Shown here piece after piece: positions 1 through 8,421 of a DNA stretch of 64,000 bases (position 1 is its first letter; each line of letters opens with the position of its first letter). This DNA is from Prolixibacteraceae bacterium. Its GTDB lineage: Bacteria; Bacteroidota; Bacteroidia; Bacteroidales; Prolixibacteraceae. The translations under genes were made by a program, and so were the position numbers. The notes under the pieces are model-generated. The model ran no database searches, was not told where the DNA came from, and was given only the letters and a program-made list of their open reading frames with translations. The stretch spans positions 1,488,001-1,552,000 of the forward strand of contig CP082230.1 in the NCBI GenBank assembly GCA_019856515.1, in the 5' to 3' direction.

Positions 1-20
1 GGGGCTAGTTGAAATTGTCG

Positions 21-220
21 GAAACGGATATTTTTATTTCGTTGATTTTACGTAGTTTGTGCCAATTTATAGGCAAGCTGAGCGCATTGACGAAATCGGT
101 CAGGCCTTCAGCCCTTGGTTGTGGGAGTGTATTTTTACCCAAGGCTCCAACCGATATTTGACCTTGCGGTCAAAATACGATTTACACCATTGGGCTAAGT
201 TCGGTCACCCCGTTCGGGGC
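21..220. repeat. REP-like dispersed repeat, copy A
   Basis: This ~200-bp unit recurs at 339-535. It contains an imperfect palindrome made of CCTTGG and CCCAAGG around a GTGGGAGTGTAT loop, and ends in a CCCC-GTTC-GGGG hairpin. Bases 1-20 match the tail of a further copy cut by the window edge, and another partial copy starts near 213. The centre differs from copy B: here it holds a TTGACC/GGTCAA hairpin. An open frame at 59-322 simply translates the repeat and shows no protein family. The resemblance to REP elements mobilised by RAYT transposases is inference; no such transposase is in the window. Confidence 0.7.
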
Positions 221-338
221 TTGGTTGAAATTGTCAGAAACGGATTTTTACGGAATTTTAAAAATCACCACGAAGACGCAAAGACAAGAAGGATTGGAGT
301 GCAAGGGATGGCACACAGGTGATACAGATTAGACTGAT

Positions 339-535
339 GAAACGGATATTTTTATTTCGTTGATTTTACTTAGTCTATGCCAATTTATAGGCACGCCGAG
401 CGCATTGATGAAATCGGTCAGGCCTTCAGCCCTTGGTTGTGGGAGTGTATTTTACCCAAGGCTCATGCTCATGCTGCGCTACCGCGCAACATAAGCATGA
501 GCCATTGGGCTAAGTTCAATCACCCCGTTCGGGGC
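339..535. repeat. REP-like dispersed repeat, copy B
   Basis: Second copy of the unit at 21-220, nearly identical at both ends. The central part is replaced by a different hairpin: a 10-bp perfect stem, 460-469 (GGCTCATGCT) with 494-503, closing a loop with CATGCT repeats. The conserved flanks with a swapped loop suggest that structure is retained, not sequence. Between the copies (about 241-338) is a CACGAAGACGCAAAGAC-type tract of the sort often found in intergenic repeats. Nothing else is seen up to the gene ending at 654. Confidence 0.7.
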
Positions 536-653
536 TAGTTGTAGGGTTGGATAGTCAAATAAAATGGTTTCGGTGGTTGTTTCATTAAAGATTTTGTTAG
601 GAATGGAATGCAGACCTTATTGTTATAATGTTACAACTTTCCCTGAAAGGTCA

Positions 654-1295
654 TTACATTTGCTTTCCTAGTTTAACTCCTAATTCATATGCTTTTGCCA
701 TGATCTCATTTTGTTTACGCACAGCGCCTTTCTCGAAAGATTTAAAGACAGGTAACGAATCCACGATTTCATAACCTAATGCTTCCATAGGCCTCTCCAT
801 GGCTTCTAATGTAAAGCCCATGTCATGAATATCTTTTTGTTCACAGATAGCAATCGCGATGGCTTTCCTATTTTGCTCACCTAAGCGAGAGCTCCACTCA
901 CGAGGTCTGGTTTTATTATCAAATTCATAAAAGCAGTACATTCTATCAATAAAAGCTTTCATCCACGAAGTGACATTATAGTTATGGACTGGGGAGATCA
1001 GCACCAATCCTCTTGAGTTCATTATCTCAGGATATAGTGTTGTCATTCCATCTATTAATCTAGAACAAACCTTGTCTTTTCTGCATTTTTCACAACCAAT
1101 ACAACCAGAGAAATTAATATCTCCTAAATTGATATGTGCACCGTCAATGTCTTCACTCTCTAATCCTTCAATGATTTGTTTGGCAACAATATCACTATTG
1201 CCTCCTTTTCGAGGGCTACCAGAGATGACTAAAACCTTATCAGATGGAGCCTTTAGAACTTGGGCCTTTTTTATTAACTCTTCTATATATCTCAT
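654..1295 (-). CDS. Flavodoxin-fold NADPH-dependent FMN reductase / iron-sulfur flavoprotein
   Basis: Predicted cytoplasmic flavin-binding oxidoreductase of 213 residues. The segment VLVISGSPRKGGNSD at about residues 21-35 is the phosphate-binding loop of the NADPH-dependent FMN reductase family. About 30 residues later CIGCEKCRKDKVC gives a four-cysteine cluster like that of archaeal and clostridial iron-sulfur flavoproteins, so a 4Fe-4S cluster is plausible. A second flavin-fold motif (LISPVHNYNVTSWMKAFIDR) contacts the isoalloxazine in this family. The start is the ATG at 1295; no signal peptide is visible. It stands alone, divergent from mqnB, and its electron partner is not evident. The exact physiological substrate cannot be assigned. 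Confidence 0.88.
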   Translation of the reverse strand: MRYIEELIKKAQVLKAPSDKVLVISGSPRKGGNSDIVAKQIIEGLESEDIDGAHINLGDINFSGCIGCEKCRKDKVCSRLIDGMTTLYPEIMNSRGLVLISPVHNYNVTSWMKAFIDRMYCFYEFDNKTRPREWSSRLGEQNRKAIAIAICEQKDIHDMGFTLEAMERPMEALGYEIVDSLPVFKSFEKGAVRKQNEIMAKAYELGVKLGKQM

Positions 1296-1503
1296 ATCAA
1301 GAGGTAAGTTAAAAATATTTCAATAGTTATAGAAATATATCTTATAACGATCAGTAAAAATGATGATATAGAAACATAAGAGATATTAATGCTCCCATGG
1401 ATCGTTGTGCACAATATATTTTAGTCGATACAAGAAAGAAATGGTGAAAGTTTATTACTTTCGATTTTGGAAAAGAGAAAGAACTATCATAAACATTAGA
1501 GTT

Positions 1504-2190
1504 ATGCATATTCTACTGGTTGCAGCAACAACATTGGAGCTTGAGTATATATATGAAGGGCTAAAGAGATCTAAAGATAAGGGATATTATCTGATAGATG
1601 GATGTCCAGGGCTTACGATTGAAGTATTGATTACTGGAGTTGGGATTCATCCAACAACCTATCGACTGACTAAAAGAGTATTATCATCCCTACCAAAGCC
1701 AGACTGGGTATTGAATGTAGGTATCGCAGGTAGTTTTAATGATGACATTAAGCTCGGTGATGGTGTTATCGTTAATACCCAAACATTTGTGGATTGGGGA
1801 GTTGCTGATCCGCATGGGTTTTTATCTGTATTTGAGTTAAAATTCGAAGATAAAGATCAATTTCCTTTTACAGATGGGCAGCTACAAAACCCCAACACCT
1901 CTCCTACACTCCCGCTAAGGGAGGTCTCTTCCATTACCTCTAATAGTTCTCATGGCACAACAGCGTCTATTCGCAACGTGATGGCACAACAGGAGGCAGA
2001 TATCGAGTCGATGGAAGGTGCAGCAGTTTCGTATGTATGTATACAAGAAGGGGTTCCATATATTGAGTTACGAACCATCTCTAATAGGGTAGAAAAGCGG
2101 GACTTCACGAAATGGGATATCCCATTAGCGAAGAGAAATCTGGCAACCCATTTTCTTTCTTTAGTTAAACAACTTAAATCCCAACGTTGA
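1504..2190 (+). CDS. mqnB: Futalosine hydrolase (MqnB)
   Basis: Cleaves futalosine to dehypoxanthine futalosine and hypoxanthine in the futalosine route to menaquinone. The nucleoside phosphorylase-like fold is shown by MHILLVAATTLELEYI at the N terminus, LNVGIAGSF in the middle and DIESMEGAAVSYVC, whose Met-Glu pair binds the ribose in this family. I start at the ATG at 1504, not at the upstream in-frame ATG at 1405, because homologues begin directly with the first beta strand and the extra 33 residues are basic and unconserved in character. Length from here is 228 residues, normal for MqnB. The next gene, mqnD, follows after 25 bp and is probably co-transcribed. Confidence 0.9.
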   Translation: MHILLVAATTLELEYIYEGLKRSKDKGYYLIDGCPGLTIEVLITGVGIHPTTYRLTKRVLSSLPKPDWVLNVGIAGSFNDDIKLGDGVIVNTQTFVDWGVADPHGFLSVFELKFEDKDQFPFTDGQLQNPNTSPTLPLREVSSITSNSSHGTTASIRNVMAQQEADIESMEGAAVSYVCIQEGVPYIELRTISNRVEKRDFTKWDIPLAKRNLATHFLSLVKQLKSQR

Positions 2191-2215
2191 TATTTTGGGT
2201 AAATAAATAGATGAT

Positions 2216-3040
2216 ATGAGACTTACTTTAGGCTTCTCCACGTGTCCAAACGACACCTTTATATTTGATGCTATGGTGCACCAGAAGATTGATACAGAAG
2301 GACTCTCTTTTGATGTTCATATGGCCGATGTAGAAGAGTTAAATGACTTGGCATTCCAAGGCCAACTAGACATTACGAAATTGAGTTATCATGCCTTCTG
2401 TTACCTAACAGACTCTTATCGTTTGATGAAAGCAGGAAGTGCACTTGGGAGAGGAAATGGACCACTGCTTATCTCACACAAATCATCGGTAGATTTAAAA
2501 ACGGGAAGGGTAGCTATACCTGGCAAGTATACGACAGCCAACTTATTGTTGACCATTGCCTATCCCGAGATACAGAATAAAGAGGAGATGCTCTTCTCTG
2601 ATATTGAGAATGCACTATTACAAGATGAGATCGAGGCGGGAACAATTATCCACGAGAATCGTTTTACCTATCACGAGAGAGGCCTTCATAAGATCGCTGA
2701 TTTGGGGGCTTTATGGGAAGAACGATCAGGACATCCTATACCATTAGGTGGAATTGTTACACGACGATCTTTTGACTTGGATTTGCAACAAAAGATTGAT
2801 CGTGTTATGGCACGAAGTGTACAGTATGCATTTGATCATTCAGAAGATACCATGCCGTTTATTAAAGCACATGCACAAGAGATGGATCCATCGGTAATGA
2901 GGAAACACATTGAGCTCTATGTAAATGATTTTACTAAAGACTTAGGAAGAGAAGGTTCAGATGCGATACAGTATCTTTTTAGTGAAGCCCAAAGGGTAGG
3001 ATTAATAAAAACGTATCCTACTGATTTTATTATACCTTAG
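2216..3040 (+). CDS. mqnD: 1,4-dihydroxy-6-naphthoate synthase (MqnD)
   Basis: Converts cyclic dehypoxanthine futalosine to 1,4-dihydroxy-6-naphthoate in menaquinone synthesis. At 274 residues it has the usual length. The N-terminal LGFSTCPNDTFIFDA motif is diagnostic, and GPLLIS, VAIPGKYTTANLLL and the HENRFTYHERGL segment (conserved His) match the periplasmic-binding-protein-like fold of MqnD. It follows mqnB in the same direction after 25 bp; mqnA, mqnC and mqnE are not in the window. A perfect 13-bp hairpin follows the stop codon. Menaquinone made this way fits an anaerobically respiring or fermenting member of the Bacteroidota. Confidence 0.95.
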   Translation: MRLTLGFSTCPNDTFIFDAMVHQKIDTEGLSFDVHMADVEELNDLAFQGQLDITKLSYHAFCYLTDSYRLMKAGSALGRGNGPLLISHKSSVDLKTGRVAIPGKYTTANLLLTIAYPEIQNKEEMLFSDIENALLQDEIEAGTIIHENRFTYHERGLHKIADLGALWEERSGHPIPLGGIVTRRSFDLDLQQKIDRVMARSVQYAFDHSEDTMPFIKAHAQEMDPSVMRKHIELYVNDFTKDLGREGSDAIQYLFSEAQRVGLIKTYPTDFIIP

Positions 3041-3048
3041 ATAGACTG

Positions 3049-3081
3049 TATTCCCATGGTACTCTTCTTACCATGGGAATA
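3049..3081. terminator. Bidirectional hairpin terminator
   Basis: Perfect 13-bp inverted repeat, 3049-3061 (TATTCCCATGGTA) and 3069-3081, with a 7-nt loop. It lies between the convergent mqnD and the gene at 3092-4609 and is followed by a T-rich stretch on the plus strand. Confidence 0.8.
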
Positions 3082-3091
3082 TTCATTTGTA

Positions 3092-4609
3092 TTAAGGGCA
3101 AGGTATTAGTGACATTTTTGATTTCATAGCATCAGGCATGCCCTGTCCGACCTTTGCCCCAAGATAGGTTGGATCGCATACGGTATATTGCTTTGTATTA
3201 TAGTATACGATATCACCTTTGGATGGGTCGAGGCCGACTGCAACAAACATATGTCCAGGTGTCCATACACCTAAAGTTTGCATTCTCATATAATGGCGAA
3301 CCATATAAGATAACAAAACGGAACGATCTTCACAATCACTATAAGGGTAGGCAAACATATCCTCCACATAGAAATACTTCTCTTTACCAAACTGTTCGAC
3401 ATCTCTTTTATAAGGAAAACCTTCTTGAACAAAAGAGAGTAAGAATGAAAGTTTCTCTTGTTCGGAATCCATATTATCTAAGATCGGTTTTAGTTGGTTG
3501 TCCATCTCTTTTTGCATCTGTTCGGTGGTGGGAGTGATAAAATATTCCTGAACGGCTATGGATGGGTAGTCGTTGTAGAAATCAATCAAGTTCTTGTTGT
3601 AGGCAAAGTGAAACTGATATGGCTTCCGATTGTATTTAAAGTTCACTTCACGATTTACCATATCTTGATTCAGATTTACAGGCTGTGAGAAGGTCAGGTT
3701 GATCGCATTCTTAGCCCCATCGTATTGTTTATTGTAGGTATACCACTCCCCATTTTTATTGGCTGTAACATAATAGCGCTTGTTATCTAACATCATATAA
3801 GGTAGACGGTAGGCTTCCACATCTGTGTGTATCAAAAGAGTGACGACCTTATGGTCGTATGCAATGCGCACATCATACTCTTGGTTTAACAACACAAACC
3901 ACGTCCACATTGCAGTCATGTTCGGTTGGTTCTCAAACAGAGTGGCAGCAACCTTAGATAGCAGCATATAGTATGCCCAATCGTTCAGGTTATATTGAAA
4001 ACGAAAAGCTTCCATTTGATCCTTTATCGCCTCGATGTCGAGACGACTCCATTTACTGTAACAGTTAGAGATCATTTTCGAAGAGAAAGGGGCATCTATT
4101 TTGACATTCCGCCACTCATTAGGGATCTGGATCTGCAGATCAGCCCCATAAAAAGAGAATCGATATGTTGGGATTTCACTGATAGCCATCCCTTCCTTGT
4201 CAACACCCTGTGATAAAGGGAGAGTTAGAATAACCTCTTCCTTATGCGCTTTGAGTGTTGTAAGAGGGGTTAATATTTTATCGACATGTTCTCTGTGTAT
4301 CGTTCTCTTTTTTCGTTGTCTTTTTGGGGCAACAGGAATCTGTTCAGGCTCAACACTCTCAGGTATAGGGTTTGCTTTAAAAGTATTGAAAGCTTTCCAT
4401 TCCTCTTCTAAATATTTTGTAAAAGCCGCTGATGCTTCCATCTTATATTGAAGATATTTATCTTGTTCTGATTGGATTCCTTGTTGCTCTTTTTTCGCAA
4501 ATTTATTCAACTCTTGTCTCTGTTGCTTTTTAAACTCCTCAAGTGTTTGGGCCTTTATTACAGAGGTCAAAGTTGAGAATAGTAATATCAATAAAAAAAG
4601 TTGCTTCAT
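3092..4609 (-). CDS. Secreted protein with transglutaminase-like cysteine protease domain
   Basis: A 505-residue exported protein. A signal peptide ending VIKAQ is followed by a charged, Lys/Glu/Gln-rich helical stretch (about 22-75, probable coiled coil) and a basic linker. The C-terminal third holds YSDCEDRSVLLSYMVRHY, then PGHMFVAVG and VCDPTYLGA. The order Cys-His-Asp, with Cys in an SDCED context, matches the catalytic triad of transglutaminase-like (peptidase-fold) domains. I infer a periplasmic or outer-envelope location. Homologues are usually left as hypothetical, so the substrate (peptide cross-link or cleavage) is unknown. It converges on mqnD and has a long upstream region. Confidence 0.7.
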   Translation of the reverse strand: MKQLFLLILLFSTLTSVIKAQTLEEFKKQQRQELNKFAKKEQQGIQSEQDKYLQYKMEASAAFTKYLEEEWKAFNTFKANPIPESVEPEQIPVAPKRQRKKRTIHREHVDKILTPLTTLKAHKEEVILTLPLSQGVDKEGMAISEIPTYRFSFYGADLQIQIPNEWRNVKIDAPFSSKMISNCYSKWSRLDIEAIKDQMEAFRFQYNLNDWAYYMLLSKVAATLFENQPNMTAMWTWFVLLNQEYDVRIAYDHKVVTLLIHTDVEAYRLPYMMLDNKRYYVTANKNGEWYTYNKQYDGAKNAINLTFSQPVNLNQDMVNREVNFKYNRKPYQFHFAYNKNLIDFYNDYPSIAVQEYFITPTTEQMQKEMDNQLKPILDNMDSEQEKLSFLLSFVQEGFPYKRDVEQFGKEKYFYVEDMFAYPYSDCEDRSVLLSYMVRHYMRMQTLGVWTPGHMFVAVGLDPSKGDIVYYNTKQYTVCDPTYLGAKVGQGMPDAMKSKMSLIPCP

Positions 4610-5616
4610 AGTTATTTAAGTTTTATTGCACATTGAAAATACAAAAGAAATACGACTAGCACAAAACTAGATATAAATCCATCATAAATTATTGATATTA
4701 AACACAGCTCTATATTCGATTCACATAGAATAAAAGTGTCGATCAGTTCATATAAGATAATGATATTGCTTGCAATAATAGGGTTTACGAAGAGAAGGAA
4801 GAGACAAAAAGGGAAGTATACCAATCATGCAATGGTATTCATGTCAATTTTAAAATAAAAAAAGGAAACCATACCAACAGAAAAGATCTCATCCCAACAC
4901 TCTTATAAGCCAACTTCAACAGAAGCTACAAAATACAAACAACAACAATCCATAAAAGAGTGGCATCCTTCTTACTGTAAAAAGGTATGGTTTCTTAATC
5001 AAATATAACAACAAACTATCTTAAGATATGTTCGAAGGTATAAAACCAAAAAAATCAATTATTCAAACGCCAAAGAATAATTTGATCCATGTAATGATAC
5101 CAATTAAAATTTGAGACAAAAATCGGTTTAACGCTTTTTGCTAAAGATTACTATTCGTTATAGTAATCTTTTATCACTATTGGTTCACTTTTCAAATATA
5201 CAAATACTCTGATAAAGTAACGGCATCAGTTAATTAATACTAAATGCAAGAACAAAAAATGCGATAAATAATAAAACTATCCTATTCATTAAAAACAGTT
5301 TACATATAGCAATAATTTATCATAAATAAATTTCAAATACCCCATCAGCTAATATGCTATTGCATTCTAATCATTCAAGTCATATTTTTAATTAACATAT
5401 TGCATCAATACGGTATTCAGATAAGCCACATTTTTCAAGTACTATCTTAGTTAAACAATATTGTAAAAAATCTCCCACAATAGGTGATGCTTTTACAATA
5501 CCCAGACAAGATGTCTTGGAAATGATTTATCTCTCATTTAAAAATTGAAGTGGTATTACTTAAAACGTCTACTCTTATCCCCATTCAAGTATTCGTCAAA
5601 CAGTAAAATATTTTTC
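4610..5616. other. Long gene-free region with hairpins
   Basis: About 1 kb without a convincing gene. It holds an 11-bp inverted repeat (4865-4875 GAAACCATACC with 4984-4994) about 110 nt apart, and a perfect 12-bp hairpin at 5143-5154/5160-5171 (core AGATTACTAT) that is followed by T residues on the plus strand. On the minus strand an exact TAnnTTTG -7 box lies at 5193-5200. Together these could form a structured leader of ~580 nt for the minus-strand gene ending at 4609, but a TTTG -33 box is not at the right distance. Open frames here are short and unsupported. Confidence 0.45.
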
Positions 5617-6723
5617 ATGAAAAAAAGAACATTGAGCAAGTTGCGTTACCTCGTACTCCTTAGCCTCGCAGGAATTATTTCGGGATGTACAGACAGTACT
5701 CCTGATAATGATTCAAGCGCACAACATTTTATTGACATTCAGTTTCAACAGAATCTCAAAATATCAACCACATACAATGGAGAAGAACTAGGCCCTAAAG
5801 GGTTTAAGAATAAATTCTATTATAATGGAGGCTACTATTATTACGGAACCAATTACAATGAGTTGGAAAGCAAAGGGAAAGATTGTCAACTTCTTAAGAT
5901 AGATGCAGAGACAGGAAAAATCGTGATCATGAACCAGATGAGTAGTTGGAGTACTTTTTACGATCTAGATTTTTATCAAAACAGTGTTATCGCCACTTTT
6001 AGTGGATATTCATATATAAGGATACTGGACAGTAATACCCTTTCTTTAGTTAAAGTAATAAAAGGAAAATATGTTGATGTATCTGGAGAAGAAGCGTCAC
6101 TACAAGACAGTAGAGGAGTAGCGATTTTCGAAGATAAGGTCTTTTCCATAATACCAGAGGAACATCGTGTTCTTATTTTTAAGACCACTGACTTCACACA
6201 ACCCCAAGAAGATGGAGACCTTATGGTAGCACAAGGGCAACTAGGGGTAAAAAACAGTATGTATGATCCCATCGACAATAAAAAATCAAATCTATTCTGT
6301 GAGCCACATAAGATAGAAGTAATGGGTAATTATCTATTAATTGCCGATAAGTACAAGATAAATGTGTATGATAAGAATCTCACTTTAGTTAATACTATCA
6401 CAAAGGTATACAGTAGTGGTAAATCATTAGAGTTACCAATATCACCAACTTCGTTTGATTTTGGACTCACTAATGAGAATCATGCTTTCATGCGTTTGAA
6501 AGATAGTGGAAAGCACTATCTTATTTTCTTCGATCCCAAGAATATCACCAACGGATCGTCATTACCTGTATTCTATTGTGAGGAGAAGTCGAACTCGTTG
6601 ATTGATCCCAATAAAAACATATCCCCATCAATATTTGAAAATCAACTTATTGTGAATGACAATGAGGGAGGAGTAAATATCTACGATATCTCAGAATATA
6701 GAATGACAATTAAAACCCAATAA
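5617..6723 (+). CDS. Lipoprotein, probable beta-propeller fold
   Basis: A 368-residue predicted lipoprotein. I use the ATG at 5617 because it gives MKKRTLSKLRYLVLLSLAG followed by an SGC lipobox; the longer frame from 5545 would bury this signal. After Cys the chain is rich in beta strands with repeated patterns of about 45-50 residues (YYNGGYYYYG, LDFYQNSVIATF, GVAIFEDKVFSI, IEVMGNYLLIADKYKINVYD), as in six-bladed propellers of the TolB/YncE type found in many Bacteroidota lipoproteins. No catalytic motif is visible. It precedes the protease lipoprotein by 90 bp and may share a transcript. Function unknown. Confidence 0.6.
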   Translation: MKKRTLSKLRYLVLLSLAGIISGCTDSTPDNDSSAQHFIDIQFQQNLKISTTYNGEELGPKGFKNKFYYNGGYYYYGTNYNELESKGKDCQLLKIDAETGKIVIMNQMSSWSTFYDLDFYQNSVIATFSGYSYIRILDSNTLSLVKVIKGKYVDVSGEEASLQDSRGVAIFEDKVFSIIPEEHRVLIFKTTDFTQPQEDGDLMVAQGQLGVKNSMYDPIDNKKSNLFCEPHKIEVMGNYLLIADKYKINVYDKNLTLVNTITKVYSSGKSLELPISPTSFDFGLTNENHAFMRLKDSGKHYLIFFDPKNITNGSSLPVFYCEEKSNSLIDPNKNISPSIFENQLIVNDNEGGVNIYDISEYRMTIKTQ

Positions 6724-6813
6724 TAACTTCAATGGGTGGTTGAGACGATGTAGAAGGCACTAAAGCCTTGTGAGAGACCACTCTGAATCTAAAAAATATA
6801 CATTATAGCTATT

Positions 6814-8175
6814 ATGTGCAACAGACTATATCAAATTATTATAATAACTCTTTTACTGGCAGGATGTCAATCAGAGCCACAAGAGACACCCAAAGACTAT
6901 TCACAAATAGAAGATCTTAAATCAGCTCCTTTTCACCACATTATTAATGATGGAGAAACATGGGATATCGCATCCAATTATAATTTTAGGATCTCAGAAT
7001 CTATTTTTGTTAACCATCTTGATCAAGGCCATTTTAAGATTACGAATATGATCCCTATGGAGATGGAGAATGTATATATCACAATGAATATATACAAAAC
7101 TCAAATAATATTAGGCCGGATAAAGAACTTACCAGGATTATCGGAAACAGTTGTCGAATATCCGATGGCAGATGGAAAACGTAAGTTCTATAATTTAGAT
7201 TTTAAGGTTGTCACCTTGCCAGATAATTTTAAGATGACATCTCATGAGAACCAATCCTTCTATAATTTCTCATTTATAGGAGAACCTGATAATGAGAAGA
7301 TGAATATTCTTAAAAATATAACTTGTGATTGGAGAATTAATCTGCATCGTAAATTTGGTAAAACCATTGAGTTGGCAGAGGAGAATGGTGTTTGCAGTGC
7401 TCGTCCAGTTCAATTTCGGTTATGGCTTAGTGCCATTATGAATACAGCTTATATCTTTTCGCAACAAGAGTTTGAAGATATTCTTAAAAAGCAACGGTAT
7501 TATTACTGTACAGATGGAAATCCTGTATATGATAAAGACCAAGCTGAGAATGCCTATGTATACAAAGGGAGTGGTTTTACTTGGGGAACAAAATATATGG
7601 GCACAACATACCAAGATGATCATGAAGCAGTGGATGCGGTACTTAAGAACCTTCGTAATGACTTTCACCTTGATCTTGGTATTGCACGAGGAGGTGCATC
7701 ATATGGTGGAGGTGCAGGTAAAGGAGGACCTCTGAGTTTGTGGGCTAATTCGATTCGAAGATTCCACCGATGTGAGTTTGTTGGTGTCCCTTATGAGACC
7801 TTAAAATATGGAGATAAGATTTTGAATGAGGATGTTTATTTTCTACCAGACTACTATTATGAGAAGGGACCGATGGCTCTATTTGCACATGAAATAGGTC
7901 ATTGTTTGGGTTTTGGACATAATTCGAATTGGTGTTCTACAGGAAGAGTACAGCCTGTTGGCACAAAGTATGATGCCAAACCAGGCAGGTATGGTTTTCC
8001 TGCTGCTGCAAACTATGTAGCAAACAAACTCATCTCAACACAAAAGCTGTTCATCAATAAGAAGGATTATTTTAGACAAAAAGATTATGATTATGACTTA
8101 AAGTCACTACCCGACGGATCCGATTACACTACAGTTCCAACCTATATTGACGGATTATATGAAAACATGAAGTAA
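6814..8175 (+). CDS. Lipoprotein zinc metalloprotease, metzincin type
   Basis: A 453-residue lipoprotein: the signal segment ends in LLLAGC. The catalytic zinc motif HEIGHCLGFGH lies at about 359-369, with His359, His363 and His369 as ligands and Glu360 as general base; this is the extended HExxHxxGxxH signature of metzincins. About 30 residues earlier is an ALFA helix that leads into it, and a Gly-rich segment (GGASYGGGAGKGG, about 292-304) may form a flexible active-site loop. The N-terminal ~200 residues look beta-rich and carry no recognised family. It is the gene directly upstream of three A2M-type protease-inhibitor genes. A hairpin terminator follows, so it is probably not in the same transcript. 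Confidence 0.82.
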   Translation: MCNRLYQIIIITLLLAGCQSEPQETPKDYSQIEDLKSAPFHHIINDGETWDIASNYNFRISESIFVNHLDQGHFKITNMIPMEMENVYITMNIYKTQIILGRIKNLPGLSETVVEYPMADGKRKFYNLDFKVVTLPDNFKMTSHENQSFYNFSFIGEPDNEKMNILKNITCDWRINLHRKFGKTIELAEENGVCSARPVQFRLWLSAIMNTAYIFSQQEFEDILKKQRYYYCTDGNPVYDKDQAENAYVYKGSGFTWGTKYMGTTYQDDHEAVDAVLKNLRNDFHLDLGIARGGASYGGGAGKGGPLSLWANSIRRFHRCEFVGVPYETLKYGDKILNEDVYFLPDYYYEKGPMALFAHEIGHCLGFGHNSNWCSTGRVQPVGTKYDAKPGRYGFPAAANYVANKLISTQKLFINKKDYFRQKDYDYDLKSLPDGSDYTTVPTYIDGLYENMK

Positions 8176-8229
8176 TTATATTACCATTATCATGGTAATG
8201 GTAATGGTAATAGAGAATAATTACTCCTC

Positions 8230-8258
8230 AATAAAAGCATCGTTAAGATGCTTTTATT
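8230..8258 (+). terminator. Intrinsic terminator after metalloprotease
   Basis: Perfect 12-bp stem, 8230-8241 (AATAAAAGCATC) with 8247-8258, loop GTTAA, followed by T/A-rich sequence. A second, smaller hairpin (8180-8187/8192-8199, ATTACCAT/ATGGTAAT) precedes it inside a short ATGGTA tandem repeat. Confidence 0.75.
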
Positions 8259-8421
8259 TAAACATTTGCAGTGACCTGTGAAGAAATATCATATCGATCA
8301 ATTACAATAAATTTTTATTTCCCCACCAAATCTACATACATTTTAACTTTATTGTTTAATTTGCATTAATTCAATACCTTGATTGAAAACTACTAACATG
8401 AACGACACTAAACAAATCTAT

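Noticed and set aside
59..322. 87-codon open frame at the left edge
   Set aside because: It is a translation through the REP-like repeat; the same repeat at 339-535 does not keep the frame.
1405..1503. Upstream in-frame start for mqnB
   Set aside because: The extra 33 residues do not belong to the nucleosidase fold, which begins at MHILLVAATT (1504).
4612..4824. 70-codon hydrophobic frame upstream of the transglutaminase-like gene
   Set aside because: AT-rich DNA easily gives such frames; there is no homology pattern or ribosome entry evidence and it lies in the probable leader.
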